Notes: generated by a model from the sequence alone, not told the origin. A stretch of 7,013 bases of DNA from an uncultured Dialister sp. (GCF_900538805.1 NZ_UPZP01000112.1:1-7013); one strand, 5' to 3'; positions 1 to 4,704 are shown, numbered from the stretch's first letter. Numbers and translations are program-made.

Positions 1-85
1 TCTCGGGGCTCAGAGTCTCAATAGAGCCAAATACCTTTGCTCTCATATCGACATGCAGCTCCGCTCGAGATGACAATGCGGAGAA
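1..85 (-). repeat. remnant resembling the dispersed GTCAT..GAGCGGAGC intergenic repeat
   Basis: No gene is visible here. Read on the minus strand, the stretch at about 65-85 gives TTGTCATCTCGAGCGGAGC, which resembles a palindromic intergenic repeat type (GTCATTCTGAGC or GTCATCTCGAGC followed by a GAGAGATCT-like end) seen in many bacterial genomes. A related sequence occurs at 3321-3350. The rest of the stretch has no coding signal. The family resemblance is from memory and the boundaries are uncertain. Confidence 0.3.
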
Positions 86-133
86 CAGCTTACTGTTATT
101 TTGGGCAATTTTCTGAATCTATAACCGAAGTGG

Positions 134-177
134 AAAAAGGGCTGTGAAGAAATGATTAAACATTTTTTCACAGCCCC
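134..177 (-). terminator. hairpin with U-tract on the minus strand, candidate terminator
   Basis: A 16-bp stem pairs 139-154 (GGGCTGTGAAGAAATG) with 161-176 around a 6-nt loop; the only non-Watson-Crick position is one G-T. On the minus strand the stem is followed by a run of T (the AAAAA at 134-138 on the plus strand), the form of an intrinsic terminator. On the plus strand no T-run follows. No minus-strand gene is visible for more than 3 kb to the right, so its client is unknown. It may instead belong to the neighbouring repeats. Confidence 0.45.
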
Positions 178-183
178 ATACCC

Positions 184-547
184 TTTGAACCCTCTGAACC
201 CTTTGAACCCGGGCCGCTCGGCGGCCCTCTATATACTGCGGCGCCAGCCGCCACCACAACCCTCGGGCCGTTAGGCCCGTCAAACCTGAGAACCTTCGTC
301 CGCTTTGCGGGCGTCAAGCCTAAGAACCCTTTCGCTTACAACCCTTCTACACAACCTGCCGCCGAAGGCGGCTCCAACCTGCGCCGTCAGGCGCGCCCCT
401 TTTATTTTGCGGCGTCAGCCGCCACCGCCACCCTTGGGCCCGAAGGGCCCATCAAACCTAAGAACCCTCCGGCCACAGGCCGGTCAAACTTCAGAACCTT
501 TTTCACAACCTTCTGAACCCTCTGAACCTGGAGCCGCGAAGCGGCTC
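184..547 (+). repeat. mini-hairpin array 1, upstream of the YitT-family gene
   Basis: The stretch holds a chain of short GC-rich palindromes separated by AACC-rich linkers. Hairpins (left arm/right arm): 211-217/221-227, 238-242/247-251, 264-269/274-279, 297-303/307-313, 358-363/367-372, 381-385/390-394, 409-413/418-422, 435-441/445-451, 469-474/478-483 and 531-537/541-547. Loops are 3-4 nt (TCG, GCCA, GTTA, TTT, GAA, GTCA, ACA). A linker close to TCAAACCTGAGAACC recurs at 280, 314, 452 and 484. Nine-nt units of the type TTTGAACCC or TCTGAACCC sit at 184-210 and 512-529, each run followed directly by a (G/A)GCCGC palindrome, so the array may be two units in tandem. The reading frames crossing it are low-complexity and are not credible genes. 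Confidence 0.75.
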
Positions 548-569
548 TCCCTATCCCTCTAAAGAATGA

Positions 570-575
570 TATAAT
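570..575 (+). promoter_or_regulatory. candidate -10 box for the YitT-family gene
   Basis: A perfect TATAAT lies 49 nt upstream of the chosen start codon at 625, just after array 1 ends. No good -35 hexamer is found 16-18 nt upstream, because that position falls at the edge of the last hairpin of the array. If used, transcription would start near 582, which excludes a translation start at 574. Confidence 0.4.
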
Positions 576-624
576 GATATCAGATTTGTATCGCTATCCT
601 GGTCAAAGGAGAAAGGAAAAAATC

Positions 625-1653
625 ATGTCAACCACATTAGGGGCGGATTTCCGCAGCCCCACATTCTGGCAGCGTCTTGCTTTCATCATCGCCATTACCC
701 TGGCAGGTACCTTTTTATACTCCGTCGGCGTGAATGCCTTCCTGGTGCCTCACCAGTTCCTCTCCGGAGGACTCACGGGCATTGCCATGGTACTCTACTA
801 CCTCACCGGTTTTCCCATCGGCATGGCGAACCTGCTCATGAACATTCCTATCCTGATTCTCTCCTTGAAATTCATGGGGAAATTCTACACCATCATCACC
901 ATCCTGGGCACCGTGTGCTGCTCCGTATTCATCGACCTTACCGCCTTTCTGGCGGACTACAACGTGGTGAAGGATCCTCTGGTGGCTGCCATTTCCGGCG
1001 GCGTGGTGCTGGGGATTTCCATGGGCATACTCTACCGCTACAACAGCAACACCGGCGGCCTGGACGTGGTGGGGGCCATATTGAAGAAATATTACAACCT
1101 GGAAATCGGCTACGTAGTCTTTGCACTGAACTTCGTCATTGTCACAGCGGGGGCCTTCATCTTCACCCTGGAACCGGCCATCTGCACCTTGATTTCCATG
1201 TACATCAACGCCAACCTTTCCAGCCGTATCGTCATCGGCTTTGCCCAGAGAAAGGCCGCCTTCATCGTGTCCGACAAGCCCCTGGAAATTTCAGACGCCA
1301 TCCTTCGGAACATCCACCACGGCGCCACCCTCCTCTACGGCCAGGGTGCCTTCTCCGGCGTAGAAAAGAAAATCGTCTTCGCCATCGTGGACCTCACCCA
1401 GATTACCCGGGTGCGCCACCTCATCGAAGATATCGACCCCTCCGCCTTCCTCTTCATCATGAACACCACCGACGTCATAGGCCGGGGATTCACCAGCCCT
1501 CTCTCCACCGCCAAAACCATGCCCAAGTCCGTCCGCTATACCTGCGATAAGGATGGAAAGATGATTCCCACCCACATGTGGTCCTATGAAATGGAAGCAG
1601 AAGCCCATCCGGAAGCAGAAAAACAGGAGCCTCCCTGGGAAGACGGAAAGTAA
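625..1653 (+). CDS. YitT family integral membrane protein (DUF161 + DUF2179)
   Basis: The 342-residue product matches the YitT family, widespread Firmicutes inner-membrane proteins whose transport role is unproven. The N-terminal two thirds is a multi-pass membrane domain with hydrophobic segments at about 19-41, 50-64, 68-84, 88-110, 118-137 and 162-190. It carries family-like glycine motifs (LSGGLTGIA at 46-54; YNSNTGGLDVVG at 139-150). The C-terminal soluble DUF2179 domain spans about 208-292, with GATLLYGQGAFSG (233-245), DPSAFLFI (271-278) and the closing GRGF (286-289). The start at 625 is preceded by AAAGGAGAAAGG (605-616); an in-frame ATG at 574 lacks a ribosome site and overlaps the -10 box. 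The protein is longer than the usual 280-290 residues because of a 12-18 residue N-terminal extension and an acidic, proline-containing tail (about 320-342). It appears monocistronic. The family is clear; the substrate is unknown. Confidence 0.92.
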   Translation: MSTTLGADFRSPTFWQRLAFIIAITLAGTFLYSVGVNAFLVPHQFLSGGLTGIAMVLYYLTGFPIGMANLLMNIPILILSLKFMGKFYTIITILGTVCCSVFIDLTAFLADYNVVKDPLVAAISGGVVLGISMGILYRYNSNTGGLDVVGAILKKYYNLEIGYVVFALNFVIVTAGAFIFTLEPAICTLISMYINANLSSRIVIGFAQRKAAFIVSDKPLEISDAILRNIHHGATLLYGQGAFSGVEKKIVFAIVDLTQITRVRHLIEDIDPSAFLFIMNTTDVIGRGFTSPLSTAKTMPKSVRYTCDKDGKMIPTHMWSYEMEAEAHPEAEKQEPPWEDGK

Positions 1654-1683
1654 AGGGGAATCCGCTGACTGGTATTTATTGTG

Positions 1684-1863
1684 CCCCCGTCAGGAGTGGC
1701 AAGCGAACACGATTCGTAGGGGAGCGTTAGCGACCTGAGAATCGTGTGAGACGCTTTCCCGTGGAGAAAGGTGGTGCCGTCAGGCACCAAAGGGGGAGAG
1801 CCACCAACGGTGGCTAAATGTCTTAATGTTTTTCTTGCTGATGAATCCCGTGATTTTTACCGG
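1684..1863 (+). repeat. structured intergenic element, copy A
   Basis: This copy begins 31 nt after the YitT-family stop codon and is homologous to 2995-3255. Visible pairings are an outer stem CCCCC 1684-1688 with GGGGG 1792-1796; CACGATTC 1708-1715 with GAATCGTG 1739-1746; CTTTC 1754-1758 with GAAAG 1766-1770; GGTGCC 1773-1778 with GGCACC 1783-1788; and AGCCACC 1799-1805 with GGTGGCT 1809-1815. Segments shared with copy B are TGGCAAGCGAAC, GTAGGGGAGC, GCGACCTGAGAA and TGAGACGCTTTCCCGTGGAG. A diverged tail (TTCTTGCTGATGAATC) is also shared. The strand is chosen because a G-T pair in copy B favours the plus-strand transcript. The element could be a 3' UTR structure, a non-autonomous mobile repeat or an RNA gene; the sequence does not decide. 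Confidence 0.65.
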
Positions 1864-2047
1864 CCATTCATCGCTTCCGCTCAGGGGGCGGATAGGGTAG
1901 AAGTGGATACCGGTATTCCTGAACGCAAGAGGGGTTCAGGCGCCTGACGGCGCCCGGGTTCTATCGGTCGTGCGCTGCCGCGCCGGCCGATGGGTTCGGC
2001 CTGGGAACGGCTTTGCCTTCCAGGCTGGTTCAAAGGGGAGTTATAAA
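1864..2047. other. non-coding stretch with scattered hairpins
   Basis: No gene is supported. It contains palindromes: ATACCGGTAT at 1907-1916, GGCGCC-TGAC-GGCGCC at 1939-1954, ATCGG/CCGAT flanking a GC-rich stretch at about 1963-1991, and a longer hairpin at 2000-2024 (CCTGG with CCAGG outside, GGC with GCC inside, loop TTT, two single-base bulges). The style is like arrays 1-3, but the AACC-type linkers are absent. Confidence 0.45.
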
Positions 2048-2175
2048 GCCCACTCCGTGGAGGCAGAGTGGGCGCCTCCGGCGCCTCTTTTATAATGCGC
2101 CCGCAGGGCGCTGCCACACCCCTATGAACCTTTTGAACCCTCTGAACCCTCTGAACCCGGGCCGCGAGGCGGCCC
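2048..2175 (+). repeat. mini-hairpin array 2, upstream of the acidic protein gene
   Basis: Four hairpins are visible: GCCCACTC 2048-2055 with GAGTGGGC 2066-2073; GGCGCC 2071-2076 with 2080-2085; GCGCCC 2097-2102 with GGGCGC 2106-2111 (loop GCA); and GGGCCGC 2159-2165 with GCGGCCC 2169-2175 (loop GAG). Before the last hairpin are four 9-nt units (2123-2158) of the TCTGAACCC type. The array ends 12 nt before the ribosome binding site of the next gene, in the same orientation as arrays 1 and 3. Confidence 0.72.
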
Positions 2176-2199
2176 TTTGTTACCTACAAGGAGATTATG

Positions 2200-2604
2200 A
2201 TGAAATACCTCATTGACGACAACTATGTACCCCTGAGCAGCAGCCTCAGTAACGTGGAATATCTGATGGAAAAGGTCCTGCTGGATGCCCGGTATATGGA
2301 AAATCTGGCAGAAGGTTTGGACGATAACGATGATGACTATGATGATGACTATGATGACGATGATTATGATGACGACTATGATGATGAAGACGATGAAGAC
2401 GAGGATTATGAAGACCGTGCCAGCCTGCAGATCATCAAACTGAAGGGCCAAATCCAGCTGCTCCGGATGGAAAAGGAAATGCTTCGGCAGAACCTGGCAA
2501 CGGTGACAAGCATGGTAGAAGATTTAAGAAGGGACGCCGAGGAAGCAAGAGACGAAGTGCATAAGCTCAGGCACGACATCGACTGGTACGGAGAAACATG
2601 CTAG
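2200..2604 (+). CDS. small hyper-acidic protein with C-terminal predicted coiled coil, function unknown
   Basis: The predicted product is 134 residues and no family is recognised. Residues 1-40 are an ordinary, possibly helical N-terminus. Residues 41-72 are almost all Asp/Glu (26 of 32) punctuated by Tyr in DDDY-type repeats. Residues 74-127 are charged and heptad-like (IIKLKGQIQLLRMEKEMLRQ at 78-97, then further L/V spacing), suggesting a coiled coil. There is no signal peptide or membrane segment, so it is probably cytoplasmic. The start at 2200 is chosen because AAGGAG (2188-2193) lies 6 nt upstream; the ATG at 2197 would be only 3 nt away. The acidic block is coded by GAT/GAC-rich repeats, including GATGATGACTAT twice in a row (2329-2352), so its length may vary by slippage. 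Array 2 lies directly upstream and a terminator lies 172 nt downstream. The strong ribosome site, the sensible N-terminus and the coiled coil support a real gene. Confidence 0.8.
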   Translation: MKYLIDDNYVPLSSSLSNVEYLMEKVLLDARYMENLAEGLDDNDDDYDDDYDDDDYDDDYDDEDDEDEDYEDRASLQIIKLKGQIQLLRMEKEMLRQNLATVTSMVEDLRRDAEEARDEVHKLRHDIDWYGETC

Positions 2605-2636
2605 GGAAGCGCTGATAAGATTTCCTGCTTTCCCTA
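2602..2636. repeat. GGGAAGCGCTGAT repeat with imperfect inverted end
   Basis: TAGGGAAGC at 2602-2610 pairs with GCTTTCCCTA at 2627-2636 with one bulged base, giving a small hairpin that includes the stop codon of the acidic protein gene. The left half, GGGAAGCGCTGATAA, recurs at 6937 (GGGAAGCGCTGATTA) and, with one change, at 4812 inside the cobalamin riboswitch. It could be a small dispersed palindromic element; a 13-nt match alone is weak. Confidence 0.4.
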
Positions 2637-2776
2637 TGGACTATGAAAATAGAGAGACGGAAAGGGCCTGGCTTTTTCCGACGATTTCCCGAAGCGCTTT
2701 ATCCATGGAAAAGGGAAAGGAAAAGAGCCCATCCTGTAAATCCCGCCTCTCCGGTGCACCGAAAAAATACCATACC

Positions 2777-2832
2777 AAAAACTCCTGAATCATTCCGCTG
2801 CCGGAGCTGCGGGGGTCCCTTCAGGAGTTTTT
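2777..2832 (+). terminator. intrinsic terminator downstream of the acidic protein gene
   Basis: A perfect 13-bp stem pairs AAAAACTCCTGAA (2777-2789) with TTCAGGAGTTTTT (2820-2832), enclosing a 30-nt loop that can itself pair (CCGC with GCGG). The A-run and T-run make it potentially bidirectional. The plus-strand client would be the acidic protein gene, whose stop is 172 nt upstream. The 2605-2776 stretch between them holds no convincing gene. Confidence 0.75.
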
Positions 2833-2849
2833 GTAGTGGGAAAGATGGT

Positions 2850-2905
2850 TATCCGCTGTCCGCTATCCGCTATCCGCTTACCGCTTACCGCTGTCCGCTT
2901 ACCGA
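2850..2905 (+). repeat. 7-nt tandem repeat (TATCCGC / TTACCGC / TGTCCGC), eight units
   Basis: Eight consecutive heptamers run 2850-2905: TATCCGC, TGTCCGC, TATCCGC twice, TTACCGC twice, TGTCCGC, TTACCGA. Only positions 2-3 of the unit vary, apart from the last base. The array runs directly into the hairpin at 2900-2942. The 7-nt unit is not a multiple of three, so it would shift frame with each change in copy number and is not likely to be coding. Confidence 0.8.
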
Positions 2906-2942
2906 TAGGCGACTGCTCTGCAGTCACCGCTGCCTGTCGGTA
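2900..2942 (+). repeat. long hairpin at the end of the heptamer array
   Basis: TACCGATAGGC (2900-2910) pairs with GCCTGTCGGTA (2932-2942) over 11 bp with one U-G wobble on the plus strand. Inside, GACTGC 2911-2916 pairs with GCAGTC 2920-2925 around a TCT loop. The last heptamer unit of the adjacent array is part of the left arm. No T-run follows, so it is not an intrinsic terminator. Confidence 0.55.
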
Positions 2943-2994
2943 GCGCCCATTGTGCCACATACGTCAATATGTAAGCGTAGAGTAGTTTATTCTG

Positions 2995-3255
2995 CCCCCT
3001 GAATAGGGTGGCAAGCGAACTTGGTTCGTAGGGGAGCAAAGCGACCTGAGAACCAAGTGAGACGCTTTCCCGTGGAGGAAGTCCGCCGCAGGCGGATAGG
3101 GGGTGGCTGTGGAGGTCCTGCATAGGACCTCCAAGTCAGCCGAAGTTGGCCTCTAGCCTGCCCAATAAGAGGCCTTCCTTTTAATCGGCTGACCGTGTTA
3201 GCGGCCAATCATCGTAATGTGGTTTCTTGCTTATGAATCAATGGTTCGTGCCGGA
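2995..3255 (+). repeat. structured intergenic element, copy B, with inserted hairpins
   Basis: This copy is homologous to 1684-1863. Pairings are CCCCCT 2995-3000 with AGGGGG 3098-3103; CTTGGTTC 3020-3027 with GAACCAAG 3050-3057; CTTTC 3065-3069 with GGAAG 3077-3081 (one U-G); and TCCGCC 3082-3087 with GGCGGA 3091-3096. The stems at 3020/3050 and 3082/3091 differ from copy A on both sides while pairing is kept. Relative to A it carries about 90 extra bases (about 3104-3195) containing a perfect 9-bp hairpin (GGAGGTCCT 3111-3119 with AGGACCTCC 3124-3132) and a second one at 3148-3174. The shared tail (GTTTCTTGCTTATGAATC) resumes at about 3222. No ORF here is credible. Confidence 0.65.
3148..3182 (+). 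terminator. hairpin followed by T-rich tract, weak terminator candidate
   Basis: GGCCTCT (3148-3154) pairs with AGAGGCC (3168-3174) and is followed by TTCCTTTT. It is nested inside a longer possible stem GTCAGCCGA 3135-3143 with TCGGCTGAC 3185-3193. It lies within the extra segment of element copy B, and no gene ends close upstream. Confidence 0.3.
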
Positions 3256-3362
3256 CTCAGTCAGCAGCCTTTCCCGCCGATAAGTGTTTACTGTCGATTG
3301 TCTCAAATGTGCCGCGTACCAAGATTCTTCGCCTGCGGCTCAGAATGACTTTGTCCGGCGGG
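3250..3362 (-). repeat. GTCATTCTGAGC-type dispersed repeat with inverted flanks
   Basis: On the minus strand this reads GTCATTCTGAGCCGCAGGC followed by GAAGAATCTTGG, an imperfect palindrome (ATTCT 3324-3328 with AGAAT 3342-3346; GCC 3331-3333 with GGC 3337-3339). It resembles a repeat type common between genes in many bacteria. It is flanked by inverted sequences: GCCGGAC 3250-3256 with GTCCGGC 3353-3359, and CCCGCCG 3273-3279 with CGGCGGG 3356-3362. No coding potential is seen. The family assignment is from memory. Confidence 0.4.
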
Positions 3363-3381
3363 AAGGAAAGTGCGTAACGCC

Positions 3382-3592
3382 TGCCGCCGATAGGCGGCAT
3401 TAAAACTCATCGCTCAAAGGCGATACCACAACCCTCAGGCCCGCAGGGCCGGTCAAACCTGAGAACCCTTTTGTTCACAACCCTTCTACACAACCTGCCT
3501 GCGCCAGCAGGCCACAACCTGCGGCGAAGCCGCGCCCCCTTTGAACCTTCTGAACCCTCTGAACCCTCTGAACCCGGGCCGCGAAGCGGCCC
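3382..3592 (+). repeat. mini-hairpin array 3, abutting the 3' end of the binding-protein gene
   Basis: Hairpins are TGCCGCC 3382-3388 with GGCGGCA 3393-3399; ATCGC 3409-3413 with GCGAT 3420-3424; GGCCC 3438-3442 with GGGCC 3446-3450; GCCTGC 3497-3502 with GCAGGC 3507-3512; GCGGC 3521-3525 with GCCGC 3529-3533; and GGGCCGC 3576-3582 with GCGGCCC 3586-3592. The linker TCAAACCTGAGAACC (3452-3466) is identical to one in array 1, and 23 nt at 3477-3499 are identical to 338-360. Four 9-nt TCTGAACCC-type units occupy 3540-3575. The last palindrome ends 1 nt before the minus-strand stop codon of the binding-protein gene. It lacks a T-run in either direction, so it is not a standard terminator. Confidence 0.75.
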
Positions 3593-3593
3593 T

Positions 3594-4577
3594 TTAGTAT
3601 CCCTTTATCTGCCCTTCCCCGCTCATGTCGAAAATGGGGCCGTAGGCGGCGTTGGCCAGGCCTTTGATGGCCCACACGCAGTTCTGGGAAGCAGAGTAAA
3701 TGTAGCGGTCCTCCACCGGCACGATGTGTCTGGCGGCGCGCATGGAGGCGATGGCGGGATTGGCCAGGAAGTCGTCCCGGTACTTGGCGGCGCCGGTGGT
3801 GTCGGAGGAGCGATCGGTGGATACGAAGAGCATGTCCGGGTCCGTCTTGATGATGAGCTCCGGCGACGTGGCCTGGCCGTTGACGCCGCCGGCCAGGGTG
3901 ATGGCGTTGTCAATGCGGGCGCGGGTGAGGAGTTCGTTGAACATGGAGCCCGGGCCGCCGTAGCGGGTCATCTGGGACACCAGGTACACCACCGGTTTCT
4001 TTCCCCTTTCCTCTGAGAGGCGGCTGTCAATTTCCGAAAGAGTGCTGTCCATCTGGGAAATTACATTTTCGCCCCGTTCCTTTTCTCCCACCGCCGCCGC
4101 AATGATACGCACATCCTCCTTCACCTGGTCAATGGAGCGGGGGCCGTCGATGACCACCACCGGAATGCCCAGATTCCGGTAGAGATCCAGCTCTCTGCCA
4201 TCGGTATAGGTGGATGCCACGATGAGGTCCGGCTTCGCTTCTGTCACGATTTCCATGGACAGGCCGGTGAGGGGCACGGTGAGGGGAATATCCTTCGTTT
4301 CGTCGGCTATATAGGAAATATTGGGGTCCCGGTCCGCATCGGTGGCGGCGGTGAGCCTGTCCGGCGTCACCACGGAGAGAAGCATGGTATCGATGGAAGC
4401 GGAATTTCCCAGAATCCGCTTCGGCTTGGCGGGAATGGTCACTTCCTTCCCCGTGGCGTCGGTGACGGTATAGCTCTTTCCTTCTCCGACAGGTGCCATG
4501 GGCTTCATGCCGCAGCCGGAAAGGGATAGAAAAATGAGGAAACTGGCGCATAAAGCGCCGGCCTTTGCGTATTTCAT
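3594..4577 (-). CDS. ABC transporter substrate-binding lipoprotein, iron-complex/cobalamin class (BtuF-like)
   Basis: The 327-residue product fits the class III periplasmic binding fold (Peripla_BP_2), whose members deliver cobalamin, haem or ferric siderophores to FecCD/BtuCD-type permeases. The N-terminus is a lipoprotein signal peptide with lipobox LSGC (Cys22). The mature part starts with a family-typical VTDATGKEVTIP (38-49) and KPKRIL (51-56). PDLIVASTYTDG (116-127) and GIPVVVID (137-144) form the first lobe, followed by a helical linker (about 150-190) and the second lobe from about 195 (PVVYLV, PDMLFVSTD at 247-255) to the end. The start at 4577 is chosen because AGGGAGG (minus strand, 4583-4589) lies 5 nt away; 4580 would be 2 nt away and an upstream ATG at 4634 would delay the signal peptide. 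It is divergent from the riboswitch-controlled receptor gene, which favours a corrinoid or related substrate, but no permease or ATPase is present and iron chelates are not excluded. Confidence 0.88.
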   Translation of the reverse strand: MKYAKAGALCASFLIFLSLSGCGMKPMAPVGEGKSYTVTDATGKEVTIPAKPKRILGNSASIDTMLLSVVTPDRLTAATDADRDPNISYIADETKDIPLTVPLTGLSMEIVTEAKPDLIVASTYTDGRELDLYRNLGIPVVVIDGPRSIDQVKEDVRIIAAAVGEKERGENVISQMDSTLSEIDSRLSEERGKKPVVYLVSQMTRYGGPGSMFNELLTRARIDNAITLAGGVNGQATSPELIIKTDPDMLFVSTDRSSDTTGAAKYRDDFLANPAIASMRAARHIVPVEDRYIYSASQNCVWAIKGLANAAYGPIFDMSGEGQIKGY

Positions 4578-4582
4578 CATAA

Positions 4583-4589
4583 CCTCCCT
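4583..4589 (-). promoter_or_regulatory. ribosome binding site of the binding-protein gene
   Basis: AGGGAGG on the minus strand precedes two adjacent ATG codons (4580 and 4577). Spacings of 2 and 5 nt favour the second. The same ATGATGAAATA start arrangement is seen at the acidic protein gene. Confidence 0.7.
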
Positions 4590-4608
4590 GTACGAAAATA
4601 TCAGCTTC

Positions 4609-4614
4609 ATTATA
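4609..4614 (-). promoter_or_regulatory. candidate -10 box for the binding-protein gene
   Basis: TATAAT is read on the minus strand, about 32 nt before the start codon at 4577, which would give a leader of only about 25 nt. Upstream is an AT-rich tract (T-run at 4621-4627) but no clear TTGACA-like -35. A leader this short cannot hold a cobalamin riboswitch. Confidence 0.5.
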
Positions 4615-4653
4615 GCATATAAAAAAATACTCATTTTAAATATTAAAAAATAG

Positions 4654-4681
4654 TTTACAGAATCTGAGATTCATGTATAAT
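4654..4681 (+). promoter_or_regulatory. promoter of the riboswitch-receptor transcript
   Basis: TTTACA (4654-4659) and TATAAT (4676-4681) are separated by 16 nt, matching the housekeeping sigma factor pattern. The expected start point near 4688 lies about 17 nt before the first riboswitch stem. A perfect inverted repeat GAATC-TGA-GATTC (4660-4672) fills most of the spacer and could be an operator; that is an inference. Confidence 0.7.
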
Positions 4682-4704
4682 AAAGGGGTGAGTTTATTAA
4701 GAAA

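Noticed and set aside
305..562. 85-codon plus-strand reading frame
   Set aside because: It lies wholly inside mini-hairpin array 1. The Pro/Ser/Arg-rich low-complexity translation follows the repeats and no ribosome site is present.
574..624. Upstream start for the YitT-family gene
   Set aside because: The ATG at 574 overlaps the TATAAT box and lacks a ribosome site; 625 has AAAGGAGAAAGG upstream.
2091..2096. TATAAT as a promoter for the acidic protein gene
   Set aside because: There is no -35 box. Equivalent positions in array 1 (TATACTG, TTATTTTG) show it is part of the repeat linker between hairpins. It could still be used, but it is not supported.
2123..2158. 9-nt direct repeats as a CRISPR array
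   Set aside because: Units are contiguous and only 9 nt long, with no spacers and no cas genes.
2122..2451. Minus-strand reading frame with a long Ile/Val stretch
   Set aside because: It is the antisense of the Asp codon repeats (GAT/GAC read backwards gives ATC/GTC). The apparent membrane segment is an artefact.
2643..3002. 119-codon plus-strand reading frame after the acidic protein gene
   Set aside because: It has no ribosome site and runs through an intrinsic terminator and a 7-nt tandem repeat; the repetitive peptide mirrors the DNA repeat.
2899..3208. Minus-strand reading frames over structured element copy B
   Set aside because: The conserved parts match a non-coding element whose stems covary, and the similar peptide over copy A follows from DNA homology, not from a shared gene.
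3576..3592. GGGCCGC-GAA-GCGGCCC as terminator of the binding-protein gene
   Set aside because: No T-run follows on either strand and the same palindrome lies upstream of other genes, so it is better treated as the repeat terminus.
3471..4016. 181-codon plus-strand reading frame opposite the binding-protein gene
   Set aside because: It starts in array 3 and then lies antisense to a well-supported lipoprotein gene; its Gly/Val-rich translation is typical of such shadows.
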